A stretch of DNA of 64,000 nt from Jannaschia faecimaris. Lineage in GTDB: Bacteria > Pseudomonadota > Alphaproteobacteria > Rhodobacterales > Rhodobacteraceae. Shown in pieces: positions 1 through 8,321 of this stretch. Position 1 is the stretch's first letter. The number at the start of each line of letters is the position of its first letter. The notes beneath the pieces were generated by a model. It did no database searches and was not told the DNA's origin. It saw only the letters and a program-made list of their open reading frames with translations. The stretch spans positions 212,644-276,643 of the forward strand of contig NZ_FNPX01000004.1 in assembly GCF_900107415.1 (NCBI RefSeq), read 5' to 3'. The translations under genes and the position numbers were made by a program.

Positions 1-620
1 AGGTGGTCGATACAACGTCGGCCGAGGAACGGTTCCGATCCTTGCGCGCGGCTTTGGGCGAAGGCGTCGTTGGAATGGTCCATGGCCAGATGCCCCCGGC
101 CGAGAAAGACGCCGCGATGGCCGATTTCATCGCCGGCCGCACCAGCGTCCTCGTTGCGACCACGGTGATCGAGGTCGGGGTGAACGTGCCGAACGCCTCC
201 ATCATGGTGATCGAGCGGGCGGAGACTTTTGGCCTCGCGCAATTGCACCAGTTGCGCGGTCGGGTAGGGCGGGGGGCTGCGGCGTCCACTTGCCTGCTGA
301 TGTACAAGGCCCCGCTTGGGGAAACTGCCGAGGCCCGCCTGCGGATTCTGCGCGAAAGCGGGGACGGATTTCGAATCTCCGAAGAGGATCTCGCACTTCG
401 GGGCGCGGGTGACGTCATCGGAACGGCGCAGTCCGGTCTGCCGCGCTTCCGGGTGGCGGACCTTGAACGCCACGCTGCCTTGATGGAGCTGGCCAGCCGC
501 GATGCCCGCGCGCTTTTGTCAAGAGATCCGGCGCTGGAAACCGACCGTGGTCGGGCTGCGCGAATGTTGTTGTGGCTAACGGAACAGGACAGGGCGCTGC
601 GACTGTTGTCCGTGGGTTAG
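1..620 (+). CDS. recG: ATP-dependent DNA helicase RecG, C-terminal part
   Basis: This is the C-terminal ~205 residues of RecG, the superfamily 2 helicase that remodels stalled replication forks and Holliday junctions. The gene enters from outside the window, so the N-terminal wedge domain and helicase lobe 1 are not visible. Visible helicase motifs are TTVIEVGVNVPNA (motif V) and QLHQLRGRVGRG (motif VI with its arginine finger). These are followed by the RecG-type segment with LALRGAGDVIGTAQSG, and then the family's usual C-terminus. The stop is TAG at 618-620. Identification is by motif content, not length. The next gene is a LexA-controlled peptide about 115 bp downstream. Confidence 0.95.
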   Translation, partial: VVDTTSAEERFRSLRAALGEGVVGMVHGQMPPAEKDAAMADFIAGRTSVLVATTVIEVGVNVPNASIMVIERAETFGLAQLHQLRGRVGRGAAASTCLLMYKAPLGETAEARLRILRESGDGFRISEEDLALRGAGDVIGTAQSGLPRFRVADLERHAALMELASRDARALLSRDPALETDRGRAARMLLWLTEQDRALRLLSVG

Positions 621-647
621 GTCCAATAAGGGGAACAAATGCGGTTT

Positions 648-672
648 GTTCTCAAATGTTCTAATAAAGTTC
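648..672 (+). promoter_or_regulatory. LexA (SOS) box region in front of the 41-aa peptide
   Basis: GTTC occurs at 648-651, 658-661 and 669-672. The last two are separated by exactly seven bases, which fits the alphaproteobacterial LexA consensus GTTC-N7-GTTC (658-672). The first GTTC closes an inverted repeat, GAACAAA (633-639) / TTTGTTC (645-651). The box ends 63 bp before the ATG at 736. LexA control of the peptide is an inference from the site and its position. Confidence 0.7.
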
Positions 673-735
673 TTTACTTTTCCCGTGCGGGGTGAGAACA
701 AAGAGACAACAAGAGCAGCAACAGGAGGTCCGACA

Positions 736-861
736 ATGACCCGCAAGATCAAGAACGCCGTCACCCGGATCGAAAATGCCCCGCTGACCGATATTCTAGG
801 TGGTGTATGGCTTGTGACCCTGATGCTGAGCTTGATGCACCTTCCGTCGCTCATCGTTTGA
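736..861 (+). CDS. Small SOS-regulated membrane peptide (41 aa), unknown family
   Basis: An upstream in-frame ATG at 646 exists, but it would overlap the LexA box. The ATG at 736 has a near-perfect Shine-Dalgarno sequence (AGGAGGT, about 7 nt upstream) and is preferred. The peptide has a basic N-terminus (MTRKIKNAVTRIENA) and one predicted membrane segment at about residues 20-39 (ILGGVWLVTLMLSLMHLPSL). Its position just behind recG and a LexA box makes a DNA-damage role likely. Small LexA-controlled inner-membrane peptides that block division are known (SidA in Caulobacter, SulA-like roles elsewhere). This one has the same general layout, but I cannot claim homology. Coding status is fairly sure from the ribosome site and reading frame. 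Function is not established. Confidence 0.7.
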   Translation: MTRKIKNAVTRIENAPLTDILGGVWLVTLMLSLMHLPSLIV

Positions 862-1327
862 GAGGATTTTCCTGACCGCGTTCCTGCGCGGCACCCGTTT
901 TACAGTTACTGCCTGCATATCTTCGCTTGATGCCGTTTGCGCGCCTCCCCATGCGCGCGGCGGCGGTCGCCGCCTTCGTCCCCTTGGCTGCGACTAGGCC
1001 CGATCCGTTCCGCCCCGAACATCGGCCGCTGCCCAACGAGCCAAGTATGCCACTTCGCCGCCACCTCCGCCCAACGGAGTGTGGCGGTTTTTTTGTCTTC
1101 CCAATTTTCTGACTTCGGCGCGCCAGGCATTCGAACGTCTCACCATCACTGTGCAGAAACCGGTGCCCGCCGTCATGACCCCCATGCCGCCTTGTTCAAC
1201 GCCCCTGAACCGTTCGGCAAAGCGCCAATCGCCTCGGCGGTTTGCTATGCCCGCGCTGCGGGCCGGGCCGGTCGCGAGCTGCGCACGGCTTCGAAATCGC
1301 GGCTTGATCCGCCATCAGGCAGGGGAT
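862..1327. other. 466-bp stretch without a convincing protein gene
   Basis: Reading frames cross this stretch on both strands, but none has a good start or recognisable content. It holds a strong rho-independent terminator at 1058-1094 on the plus strand. About 200 nt of transcript therefore separates the SOS peptide stop from its terminator, long enough to be a structured 3' UTR or a small RNA. No tRNA fold was found. Confidence 0.5.
1058..1094 (+). terminator. Strong rho-independent terminator
   Basis: CCGCCAC-CTCCG (1058-1069) pairs with CGGAG-T-GTGGCGG (1075-1087) around a CCCAA loop. It is followed by seven T residues (1088-1094). It is oriented to end rightward transcripts from the SOS peptide region. 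Confidence 0.85.
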
Positions 1328-1783
1328 CTACCGGTCCGTCAGTTCCGTCGCCGTGACCTGCTCCAGAGCTTCGACCGTCGCATCCAGCGCCAGCAGGATC
1401 GACGCATGACGGTTTTTGAAGTCGCGGGCCGGGGTCAGCACCTCAAGACCGTCAAAGGGGGCGTCGGGTACCGGCCCGTCGGCTTTCAGCATCGCGCGCA
1501 ATTGGTCGCGGGCACGGCGCACTTCGTCCAAGTCGCGCCCGATCATTGCGGCCCCCGATACCGCGGCCGAGGCCTGGCCGAGCGCACAGGCCTTGACGTC
1601 CTGCGCATAGTGCACGATCCGCCCGTCTTCCGCATCCAGCGATACCGTCACCGTAGAGCCGCACAAAGGCGAGCGTTTGCGCACCGTCACCTGCGGCGAG
1701 TCGAGCGGCGCTGTCGCCGGCATGTCCGCAGCCAATGCCAAAATGCGGCCGGAGTAGAGCTTGATCAGATCATTGTCGGGCAT
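1328..1783 (-). CDS. Iron-sulfur cluster assembly scaffold, IscU/NifU N-domain-like
   Basis: The 151-residue protein has the single-domain IscU/NifU-N fold signature: RSPLCGSTV near residue 40 and CALGQASAAV near residue 67. These carry the first two cluster-ligand cysteines. The third ligand position, normally Cys in an RxxCxxL motif, reads KNRHASILLALDA here, so the third cysteine is missing. This version is a divergent alphaproteobacterial subgroup seen near hisI, and whether it holds a cluster is uncertain. It is divergent from hisI, 67 bp away. It is annotated as a putative Fe-S scaffold rather than as iscU. Confidence 0.8.
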   Translation of the reverse strand: MPDNDLIKLYSGRILALAADMPATAPLDSPQVTVRKRSPLCGSTVTVSLDAEDGRIVHYAQDVKACALGQASAAVSGAAMIGRDLDEVRRARDQLRAMLKADGPVPDAPFDGLEVLTPARDFKNRHASILLALDATVEALEQVTATELTDR

Positions 1784-1850
1784 CGGGCTTTCCTCGTCGA
1801 CGTCTGATCCTTAGGTAGCGTCCGCAACCCCGGATGCAAAGGTGCGCCAA

Positions 1851-2210
1851 ATGAACTTCGACCCTGCAACCCTGCGATATGACGCCGCTGGCCTGATCCC
1901 CTGCGTGGCCCAGGACCACGCCACGAACGAGGTTCTGATGATGGCCTGGATGAACGCCGACGCCGTGGCGCGAACGCTCGAAACCGGGCGCGTCACCTAT
2001 TGGTCACGGTCGCGTCAGGCCTTCTGGGTCAAGGGCGAAACCTCGGGCCACGTTCAGAAGTTGATCGATTTGCGTGTCGATTGCGACCGCGACTGCCTGC
2101 TGGCGCTGGTCGAACAGACGGGCCCGGCCTGCCACACCAACCGGCGAAGCTGTTTCTTTACCGCCCTGCGCGACGGGGACGAGGTTGAGTTGTCCAAACC
2201 GATGGAGTGA
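1851..2210 (+). CDS. hisI: Phosphoribosyl-AMP cyclohydrolase
   Basis: HisI opens the adenine ring of N1-(5-phosphoribosyl)-AMP, the third step of histidine synthesis, in the cytoplasm. The 119-residue product is a stand-alone cyclohydrolase without the HisE pyrophosphohydrolase domain, as is usual in alphaproteobacteria. Diagnostic motifs are VLMMAWMN, TYWSRSRQAFWVKGETSGH and the metal-binding DCDRDCLL and GPACHTN segments. The ATG at 1851 is preferred over a GTG at 1842: the product then starts MNFDPATL and an AAAGGTG ribosome site sits about 7 nt upstream. Confidence 0.95.
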   Translation: MNFDPATLRYDAAGLIPCVAQDHATNEVLMMAWMNADAVARTLETGRVTYWSRSRQAFWVKGETSGHVQKLIDLRVDCDRDCLLALVEQTGPACHTNRRSCFFTALRDGDEVELSKPME

Positions 2211-2348
2211 CGGCGAGGGCCGCTTCCTGCACCGCCAGAGCGCCACGCCCGACTAGCCACACCACGTTTTGTCGAGGCAGGTCGCGGTTTGCCCAGCCCT
2301 GTCCAAGACCGGTTTGACATGTCTGCCCGCCCATGGGACGCAGGCATT

Positions 2349-2426
2349 GCGACAGGGGCATCCGGGAAACCGGGTTGAGACGTACCCTTGGAACCTGAAC
2401 CGGCTCATACCGGCGGAGGAAGTTGC
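2349..2426 (+). promoter_or_regulatory. TPP riboswitch (THI element)
   Basis: The conserved core is clear: TTGAGA at about 2375, ACCCTTGGAACCTGAACCGG (2384-2403) and CATACCGGCGGAGGAA (about 2406-2421). P1 can form from GCGAC (2349-2353) with GTTGC (2422-2426), P3 from CCGG-GAAA-CCGG, and P5 from CCGG-CTCATA-CCGG. It lies 53 nt upstream of the tenA ATG. An AGGCCATATGGCCT palindrome (2432-2445) follows, but there is no U-run, so control of translation initiation is more likely than termination. Confidence 0.9.
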
Positions 2427-2479
2427 GCTTGAGGCCATATGGCCTGCGTATCTCCGCTGTTAATTCAAAGGGATACGAA

Positions 2480-3145
2480 ATGACGTTCACACAGGAACTT
2501 TGGTCCGGAACCTCCGCCCTGCAGGATGCGATCCTGACTATGCCCTTCAACCGTGCGCTGTCTGACGGTACCCTGCCGACCGAGGTTTTCCGCGGCTACA
2601 TCGTGCAGGACGCGCATTACCTTGAGGGGTTCGCCCGCTCGTTGGCCATCGCCGCCGGGCGTGCGCCCGATGCCGACGCGATTGCACTGCTGGCCGGGGG
2701 CGCGAATGGTGCGATTGCCGCCGAGCGGCAGTTGCACACGGAATACATGACGCTCTACGGGATCACACCCGCACAGTTCAGCGCCACGCCGCCGTCGCGC
2801 AGTTGCGATCACTATATCAGTTTCCTGATCCGTCACGCCGCTGTTTCACCGTTCCCCGTTGCAGTCTGCGCGATTTTACCGTGCTTCTGGATCTATAATG
2901 TCGTGGGTCAGCACATTCACGCGCTGGCAGCCCCGGACCATCCCTATCGCGCATGGGTCGACACCTACGCCTCCGAAGCGTTCGGGCACGCGGTTCAAAA
3001 CATGCTCGACCTGACGAACCGTCTGGCTCAGGAGGCCGGGCCCGAAACCCGCGCCGCGATGCACCATGCCTTCGCGCAGGCGTCTTGGCATGAGTGGATG
3101 TTCTGGCAGAGCGCCGATGACGGCGAAACCTGGCCTAATCCCTGA
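2480..3145 (+). CDS. tenA: TenA-family thiaminase II / aminopyrimidine hydrolase
   Basis: TenA hydrolyses 4-amino-5-aminomethyl-2-methylpyrimidine to the hydroxymethyl form, salvaging the pyrimidine half of thiamin. The all-helical 221-residue product shows family signatures: FRGYIVQDAHYLEGFAR, the cysteine segment (Cys130 and Cys135 in VAVCAILPCFWIY; one of these should be the nucleophile) and the C-terminal ASWHEWMFWQSA stretch with the late glutamate. The start at 2480 (MTFTQELW) is chosen over 2423 because AAAGGGA lies 7 nt upstream and because the riboswitch occupies the preceding leader. The TPP riboswitch supports a thiamin salvage role and repression by thiamin. Confidence 0.92.
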   Translation: MTFTQELWSGTSALQDAILTMPFNRALSDGTLPTEVFRGYIVQDAHYLEGFARSLAIAAGRAPDADAIALLAGGANGAIAAERQLHTEYMTLYGITPAQFSATPPSRSCDHYISFLIRHAAVSPFPVAVCAILPCFWIYNVVGQHIHALAAPDHPYRAWVDTYASEAFGHAVQNMLDLTNRLAQEAGPETRAAMHHAFAQASWHEWMFWQSADDGETWPNP

Positions 3146-3154
3146 GATTTTCCG

Positions 3155-3175
3155 CCGACGCTGTCGGGCTTTCTG
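3155..3175 (+). terminator. Possible weak terminator after tenA
   Basis: CCGAC-GCT-GTCGG (3155-3167) forms a short stem 9 nt after the tenA stop and is followed by a pyrimidine-rich tract. The stem is only five base pairs. Confidence 0.35.
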
Positions 3176-3189
3176 ATTCTTACCCTTGA

Positions 3190-3207
3190 ACCGTTAGCGC
3201 TAACGGT
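3190..3207. promoter_or_regulatory. LacI-type operator palindrome upstream of edd
   Basis: ACCGTTAGCGCTAACGGT is a perfect 18-bp palindrome whose TTAGCGCTAA core is typical of LacI/GntR-type sugar regulators. It lies 29 bp upstream of the edd start. No LacI-family gene is present in the window, so the regulator must be encoded elsewhere. Confidence 0.6.
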
Positions 3208-3236
3208 GCATTTGGAAAGAAAGAGGAGGGCCCGAC

Positions 3237-5042
3237 ATGCCGCTGGACAGCCGAATCGAAGCCATCACCGACCGTATTCGCGAACGCTCGTACGAGAGCC
3301 GGAGCGCCTATTTGAAACGAATGTACGATCAGGCCCAGCAGGGGCCGCGCCGCGCCCACCTGGATTGCGGAAACCAGGCTCACGCCTATGCTGCCATGGG
3401 CGAGCAGAAGGGCGATCTGGTGGCCGATCGCGCGCCGAACATCGGGATCGTCACCGCTTACAACGACATGCTGAGCGCGCACCAGCCGTTCAAGGACTAC
3501 CCCGACCGCATCAAGGCCGCCGCCCGCGCCGTTGGGGCCACCGCTCAGGTCGCGGGCGGTGTACCCGCCATGTGCGACGGCGTTACGCAGGGCCAACAGG
3601 GTATGGAACTGTCGCTGTTCTCCCGCGACGTAATCGCGCTCGCCGCCGGTATCGCGCTTTCGCACAATACCTTCGATTCCGCGCTTTATCTCGGCATCTG
3701 CGACAAGATCGTACCGGGGCTGGTCATCGCCGCGGCCACCTTCGGCTACCTTCCGGGTATCTTCGTGCCGGCCGGTCCCATGACCTCCGGGCTGCCCAAC
3801 GATGAAAAGGCCCGCGTGCGCCGCGACTTCGCCGAGGGCAAGATCGACCGGGCCGAGCTGATGAAGGCCGAAATGGCCAGCTATCATGGCCCCGGCACCT
3901 GCACCTTCTACGGCACGGCCAATTCCAACCAGATGCTGATGGAGTTCATGGGGCTGCACCTGCCAGGTGCATCCTTCATCAACCCCGGCACACCGCTGCG
4001 CGATGCGCTGACCGACTCCGCAGCCGTCCGTGCGACCGAAATCACCGGTCTTGGCAATGCCTTCACGCCGATCTGCGACGTGCTGGACGAAAAGGCTTAC
4101 GTGAACGGGCTTGTGGGGCTGATGGCGACGGGCGGGTCGACGAACCTCGTCCTTCACCTGATCGCCATGGCCCGCGCGTCCGGCGTGATCCTGACCTGCG
4201 CCGACTTCGACGCCATATCCGACGCGACCCCCCTGATGGCGCGGGTCTATCCGAATGGACTGGCCGACGTGAACCACTTCCACGCCGCCGGTGGCCTGCC
4301 GTTCATGATCGGCAAACTCCTCGACAAAGGGCTGCTGCACGAAGATGTCAGCACGGTCGCGGGGCAGGGCCTGTCGGCTTACGCCACGGAACCCAAGCTC
4401 ACGGACGGTCGCGTCACTTGGCATCCCGGCCCGACCGAGACGCTGAACGACAAGGTTCTCAAGACCCCTGACGCGGCCTTCGCGACGTCGGGCGGGCTAA
4501 AGCAGGTCCACGGCAATCTGGGCCTGGGCGTCATGAAGATTAGCGCCGTCGCCAAGGAACACCGCGTCATCGAGGCTCCCGCCCGCGTCTTCCACACGCA
4601 GGAAGACGTGAAGATCGCGTTCCGCGCAGGAGAGCTGGACCAGGACACGATCGTCGTCGTCCGCTACCAGGGCCCCAAGGCTAACGGCATGCCCGAGTTG
4701 CACGGCCTTACGCCGGTGCTGACGGTCCTGCTGCAACGGGGGCACAAGATCGCGCTGGTGACCGACGGGCGCATGTCCGGGGCCTCGGGCAAGCTGCCCG
4801 CGGCGATCCACGTCTCGCCCGAAGCGCTGGATGGCGGCCTGATCGGCAAGATCGAGGATGGCGACATCATCCGCGTCGATGCCACCGCCGGGGTGCTGCA
4901 GGTGCTGACCGAGGGTGTAGATGCCCGCAAACCGGTCCAACCCGACCTCAGCGCGAACGAACACGGTCTGGGACGCGAACTCTTCAGCTTGTTCCGCGCG
5001 ACGGCTGGGCGCTCCGATCAGGGGGCAGGGGTGGTCGTCTAG
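3237..5042 (+). CDS. edd: Phosphogluconate dehydratase (Entner-Doudoroff)
   Basis: Edd dehydrates 6-phosphogluconate to 2-keto-3-deoxy-6-phosphogluconate (KDPG). The 601-residue product has normal family length. IlvD/Edd signatures are visible: [36 protein letters not shown] with an Fe-S ligand cysteine, [23 protein letters not shown] and [19 protein letters not shown]. The start is the ATG at 3237, behind a strong AGAGGAGG site. It is followed 51 bp later by eda, giving the complete lower Entner-Doudoroff branch, which is the main glycolytic route in many roseobacters. The 3190-3207 palindrome is the likely operator. Confidence 0.97.
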   Translation: MPLDSRIEAITDRIRERSYESRSAYLKRMYDQAQQGPRRAHLDCGNQAHAYAAMGEQKGDLVADRAPNIGIVTAYNDMLSAHQPFKDYPDRIKAAARAVGATAQVAGGVPAMCDGVTQGQQGMELSLFSRDVIALAAGIALSHNTFDSALYLGICDKIVPGLVIAAATFGYLPGIFVPAGPMTSGLPNDEKARVRRDFAEGKIDRAELMKAEMASYHGPGTCTFYGTANSNQMLMEFMGLHLPGASFINPGTPLRDALTDSAAVRATEITGLGNAFTPICDVLDEKAYVNGLVGLMATGGSTNLVLHLIAMARASGVILTCADFDAISDATPLMARVYPNGLADVNHFHAAGGLPFMIGKLLDKGLLHEDVSTVAGQGLSAYATEPKLTDGRVTWHPGPTETLNDKVLKTPDAAFATSGGLKQVHGNLGLGVMKISAVAKEHRVIEAPARVFHTQEDVKIAFRAGELDQDTIVVVRYQGPKANGMPELHGLTPVLTVLLQRGHKIALVTDGRMSGASGKLPAAIHVSPEALDGGLIGKIEDGDIIRVDATAGVLQVLTEGVDARKPVQPDLSANEHGLGRELFSLFRATAGRSDQGAGVVV

Positions 5043-5093
5043 GCTTTTCTGCTTCACAAATACTCAACCCGACACTTGCCAAAGGCACCGTCC

Positions 5094-5726
5094 ATGACAC
5101 CGCAAGACCAGTCCAAATCCGCCCGTGACATCGCGGGCCTCGCCCCCGTAATTCCCGTTCTCGTCCTTGACGACGTGTCGCATGCTGCCCCCTTGGCCGA
5201 GGCGCTTGTGGCGGGCGGGTTGCCCGCGCTGGAGGTAACGCTGCGAACGCCCGCAGCGCTCGACTGCATCCGTGCGATGGCCGCTGTGCCGGGCGGAGTC
5301 GTCGGGGCTGGCACCTTGCTGACCCCGGCGGACGTGAAAGCGGCCAAGGCGGCGGGGGCGACCTTCGGTGTGTCACCGGGGGCGACCGACACCCTGATAC
5401 AGGCTTGCGTCGACGAGGATCTGCCGTTGCTTCCGGGGGCGGCCACCGCGACCGAAGCGATGCTTCTTCTGGAAAAGGGCTTTGACATGCTCAAGTTCTT
5501 CCCCGCCGAGGCCTCGGGCGGTGCGGCGGCGCTCAAGGCCATCGGCGCGCCAATCCCCCAGATCAGCTTTTGTCCGACCGGCGGCGTCAGCCTGAAAAAC
5601 AAAGCCGACTACCTCGGTTTGCCAAACGTCATCTGTGTCGGCGGCAGCTGGGTCGCCCCCAAGGACATGATGGTCGCGGGCGACTGGGCCGGGATCGAGC
5701 AACTCGCCCGCGAGGCCCGCACCTGA
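5094..5726 (+). CDS. eda: KDPG aldolase (2-dehydro-3-deoxy-phosphogluconate aldolase)
   Basis: Eda cleaves KDPG to pyruvate and glyceraldehyde-3-phosphate. The 210-residue class I aldolase shows PVIPVLVLDD, the ALEVTLRTPAAL strand with the catalytic glutamate, GAGTLLTPADV, DMLKFFPAEASGG with the Schiff-base lysine, and FCPTGGVS for phosphate binding. The ATG at 5094 (MTPQDQ) is preferred to a TTG at 5076 because AAAGGC lies about 8 nt upstream. It is co-oriented with edd and almost surely co-transcribed. It ends 12 bp before the convergent LysR gene. Confidence 0.96.
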   Translation: MTPQDQSKSARDIAGLAPVIPVLVLDDVSHAAPLAEALVAGGLPALEVTLRTPAALDCIRAMAAVPGGVVGAGTLLTPADVKAAKAAGATFGVSPGATDTLIQACVDEDLPLLPGAATATEAMLLLEKGFDMLKFFPAEASGGAAALKAIGAPIPQISFCPTGGVSLKNKADYLGLPNVICVGGSWVAPKDMMVAGDWAGIEQLAREART

Positions 5727-5738
5727 CCTGCCCCGACT

Positions 5739-6632
5739 TCAGGGAAGGCTGCGGGACTTGTCCGGCCGCTCGAACAAGACGTCAAGCAAGGGGTTGGGGA
5801 ACTTCCGCTTGGCGGTGACCGCATGAAAGCTTTCGGACAGGCCGATCACGTGATCGGCCTCTTTCAGCAAACCTGATTCCAGTTCGTTCTTGACCACGAT
5901 GGGCGGAAGCACGGCCAGGCCGATGCCTTCGCGCGCCAATAGGCGCATCATGGCCATGTCATCCACTTCTGCGGCCAGCACCGGCCTGACACCCAACTGG
6001 GCGCAAAGCGCGTCGAATCCGGCCCGCACGGGGCTTTCCAAAGTGGGCACGATCATCGGATTTGAAGCCAGAAGATCGAAAAGCGTTTCCCCGCCTTCAA
6101 TCCGTTCCGGTTTGCCGATCAGGCTGACGGTTTGCTGGGATACGGGGTGAACGATGAACGACGTGAGCGCATCAGCCGTCGGCGCGCGGTTGGTCAGCAC
6201 CACATCAAGGCTGAGCGTTTCCAGCGCCTGCATCAGTTCGATGGACGTGCCGGATCGCAGGACCAGCTCAACCTGCGGCTTGCCCAGAAGGGGGCGCAGG
6301 AACTCGATCTGGAAATTGCGCGACAACGTGGCAAGGGCACCGACGCGCAACACCTGCTGCGCGCTTCCCGTCCTGCGCAAAGTGGCGATCATCTCCCGAC
6401 CGGCCCCGAAGATCGTATCCGCGTAATCCAGCGCGATCCGTCCCGCCTCGGTCAAATGCAACTGCCGATTGCGTCGCTCAAACACGCGCTGGCCAAGCCG
6501 GTCCTCCAGCTTGCGGATTTGAACCGAGATCGCGGATTGCGACAGATTGAGTCGCGCAGCCGTCCGGGTCAGGTTGCCGTCGTGGGCGACCTCCCAGAAA
6601 TAGCGCAGATGATTGTAATTCATGTCGGACAT
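5739..6632 (-). CDS. LysR-family regulator, NhaR-like, divergent from dabBA
   Basis: The product is a 297-residue LysR-type regulator. The winged helix-turn-helix is at about residues 5-63 (NYNHLRYFWEVAHDGNLTRTAARLNLSQSAISVQIRKLEDRLG), followed by a LysR substrate-binding domain. The start at 6632 gives MSDMNYNHLRYFW, which resembles the NhaR start. An internal ATG at 6623 has a slightly better spaced ribosome site. The gene is transcribed away from dabB, and the shared 102-bp intergenic region contains a symmetric T-N11-A box. Neighbouring LysR regulators commonly control the adjacent operon, so this is probably the dab regulator. Its ligand is unknown: inorganic carbon, pH or sodium are all possible. 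Confidence 0.88.
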   Translation of the reverse strand: MSDMNYNHLRYFWEVAHDGNLTRTAARLNLSQSAISVQIRKLEDRLGQRVFERRNRQLHLTEAGRIALDYADTIFGAGREMIATLRRTGSAQQVLRVGALATLSRNFQIEFLRPLLGKPQVELVLRSGTSIELMQALETLSLDVVLTNRAPTADALTSFIVHPVSQQTVSLIGKPERIEGGETLFDLLASNPMIVPTLESPVRAGFDALCAQLGVRPVLAAEVDDMAMMRLLAREGIGLAVLPPIVVKNELESGLLKEADHVIGLSESFHAVTAKRKFPNPLLDVLFERPDKSRSLP

Positions 6633-6636
6633 TCCA

Positions 6637-6651
6637 TTCGCTTTAAGCGAA
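6637..6651. promoter_or_regulatory. LysR-type operator (T-N11-A dyad)
   Basis: TTCGCT-TTA-AGCGAA is a perfect dyad. Its inner 13 bp (6638-6650) fit the LysR T-N11-A pattern. It sits 5 bp upstream of the lysR start codon and 84 bp upstream of dabB, suitable for autorepression and for activation of dabBA. Confidence 0.55.
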
Positions 6652-6734
6652 CGATACGTTTCGAACAATGAATTTTTATATCGATGGCAGGTTGCGTATG
6701 ACGACGCGACCCAACGTCCGCCATCGGAGGCCCC

Positions 6735-8321
6735 ATGCCTATCCACCTGTTGCCCCTTCTTGCCCCCGCCGTATTTCTTGGCGCGGCTGTCTTGCTACAT
6801 TTCCGGCGCGACCTGTCGGTACGCACTGCCGCTCACCTGTCCGAGACAGCGGCAATTGTAGCCCTGATCGTTGCCATCCTGTCGGTTGCGACCCTGATTT
6901 CGCAGGGTTCAGGCGACAGCCCGCTTCTGGGACTGGCTGGCGTCGGTCTCTCTGCGCGTGTTGACGTGGTAAGCACCGTCATGGTGCTGCTCGTATGCTT
7001 CATCGGCTGGGTCGTAGTTCGCTTTGCCCGTACCTATCTGGACGGTGAGGCCCGGCAGACCGACTTTTCGATATGGCTGCTGGGGACGCTGGCCGCGGTG
7101 GCGCTGTTGGTGCAATCCGGTAATATTCTTCAGTTCGTCGGCGCGTGGGTCGCGACCAGCCTTTGCCTACACCGGCTGCTGTTGTTCTATCCCGGTCGCG
7201 TTGTCGCACAGCGGGCCGCCTACAAGAAATTCGTGACGGCGCGGATCGGCGATGCCGCATTGATCCTGGCCACGATCCTTTTGATCGCTACCTATGGCAC
7301 GACGCAAATCTCGCAGATGCTGGCGGCGGCGCGCCTGGGTGAAGGGGGCGGGCTGGCTGTCGGGGGCGCGGCCCTGCTGGCGCTTGCCGCGGTACTCAAG
7401 TCCGCGCAATTCCCGACCCATGGCTGGCTGACCGAGGTGATGGAGGCACCGACGCCCGTATCCGCCCTGCTGCACGCGGGTGTGGTGAATGGGGGTGGGT
7501 TCCTGCTGATCCGGTTTGCCGACATCATGCTGTTGTCGCCGCTGGTGCTTGCGGTTCTGGTTGGGATCGGCGGCTTCACCGCGCTTTTTGGCGGGATGGT
7601 CATGTTGACACAGCCAACGGTCAAGGTTTCCCTGGCGTGGTCGACCGTGTCGCAGATGGGCTTCATGATCCTGCAATGCGGCTTGGCGCTCTTTCCGCTG
7701 GCCCTGCTGCATATCGTCGCCCATTCGCTCTACAAGGCGCATGCATTCCTGTCCGCAGGCGGCGCGGTAGAGCGGGTTGCGGCAATCCGCAAGCCCGGCC
7801 CGGTGGCGGTGCCCGATCTGGGGGCCGTCGTGCGCGCCTTCGGCCTGGCCATTGCGATCTATGGCCTTGTCTACCTGGCGTCCGGCATCCTGATTGGGTT
7901 CGGAAGCAAGTCACCGCAGGCCGTGGCGCTTGGCGCGATCCTGATCTTCGGGGTGGCCTATCTTTTGGCGCAGGGGCTTGCCGATGCCGCCCCGCGCGCC
8001 CTGACACGCCGCATGGCGCTTATGTCGGTGGTGGCGACGGTTGCGTATCTTGCGCTGCAACGTGGGTCGGAATGGCTGACGGCGGGGACGCTGCCGCCGA
8101 CGCCTATGGCCGGACCATTGGAATGGGCGCTGACCCTTCTGGCGCTGTTCACTTTCGGCGCGGTGGCGCTGGCACAATCAACTTTGCCGCTTTGGTCGCA
8201 TCACCCTGCGGTACAGGGGCTGCGCGTTCACCTGTCGAACGGTTTTTACATCAACGCCATCGAAGATCGCCTTCTCAAAGGCTGGTCCCGTAACACCTCG
8301 AAATCAGGAGCCAAGTCATGA
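6735..8321 (+). CDS. dabB: DabB-type membrane subunit of inorganic carbon transporter (proton-conducting transporter family)
   Basis: The 528-residue polytopic protein is related to NADH-quinone oxidoreductase subunit L and Mrp antiporter subunits (PF00361). In experimentally studied systems DabB couples ion movement to DabA, which traps CO2 as bicarbonate. Core family signatures seen include the lysine/histidine helices [24 protein letters not shown] (here residues ~221-244) and [20 protein letters not shown] (~320-340). The rest is hydrophobic segments. The start at 6735 has CGGAGG 5 nt upstream. The stop overlaps the dabA ATG (ATGA), showing tight coupling. A complex I subunit is unlikely, because no other nuo genes are present and the partner is a DUF2309 protein. 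Confidence 0.9.
   Translation: MPIHLLPLLAPAVFLGAAVLLHFRRDLSVRTAAHLSETAAIVALIVAILSVATLISQGSGDSPLLGLAGVGLSARVDVVSTVMVLLVCFIGWVVVRFARTYLDGEARQTDFSIWLLGTLAAVALLVQSGNILQFVGAWVATSLCLHRLLLFYPGRVVAQRAAYKKFVTARIGDAALILATILLIATYGTTQISQMLAAARLGEGGGLAVGGAALLALAAVLKSAQFPTHGWLTEVMEAPTPVSALLHAGVVNGGGFLLIRFADIMLLSPLVLAVLVGIGGFTALFGGMVMLTQPTVKVSLAWSTVSQMGFMILQCGLALFPLALLHIVAHSLYKAHAFLSAGGAVERVAAIRKPGPVAVPDLGAVVRAFGLAIAIYGLVYLASGILIGFGSKSPQAVALGAILIFGVAYLLAQGLADAAPRALTRRMALMSVVATVAYLALQRGSEWLTAGTLPPTPMAGPLEWALTLLALFTFGAVALAQSTLPLWSHHPAVQGLRVHLSNGFYINAIEDRLLKGWSRNTSKSGAKS

Noticed and set aside
646..735. Longer 71-aa version of the SOS peptide starting at 646
   Set aside because: Its start lies on the LexA box, has no ribosome site, and the extra residues are untypical; the ATG at 736 has a strong ribosome site.
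1115..1145. tRNA-like T-loop (ATTCGAA context) on the minus strand
   Set aside because: No acceptor stem, anticodon arm or CCA end could be fitted around it.
3180..4424. 414-codon open frame antisense to edd
   Set aside because: Shadow frame in high-GC coding DNA; edd on the plus strand has full family motifs.
6735..8321. NuoL of respiratory complex I
   Set aside because: No other nuo genes, and it is ATGA-coupled to a DabA protein with complete zinc residues.
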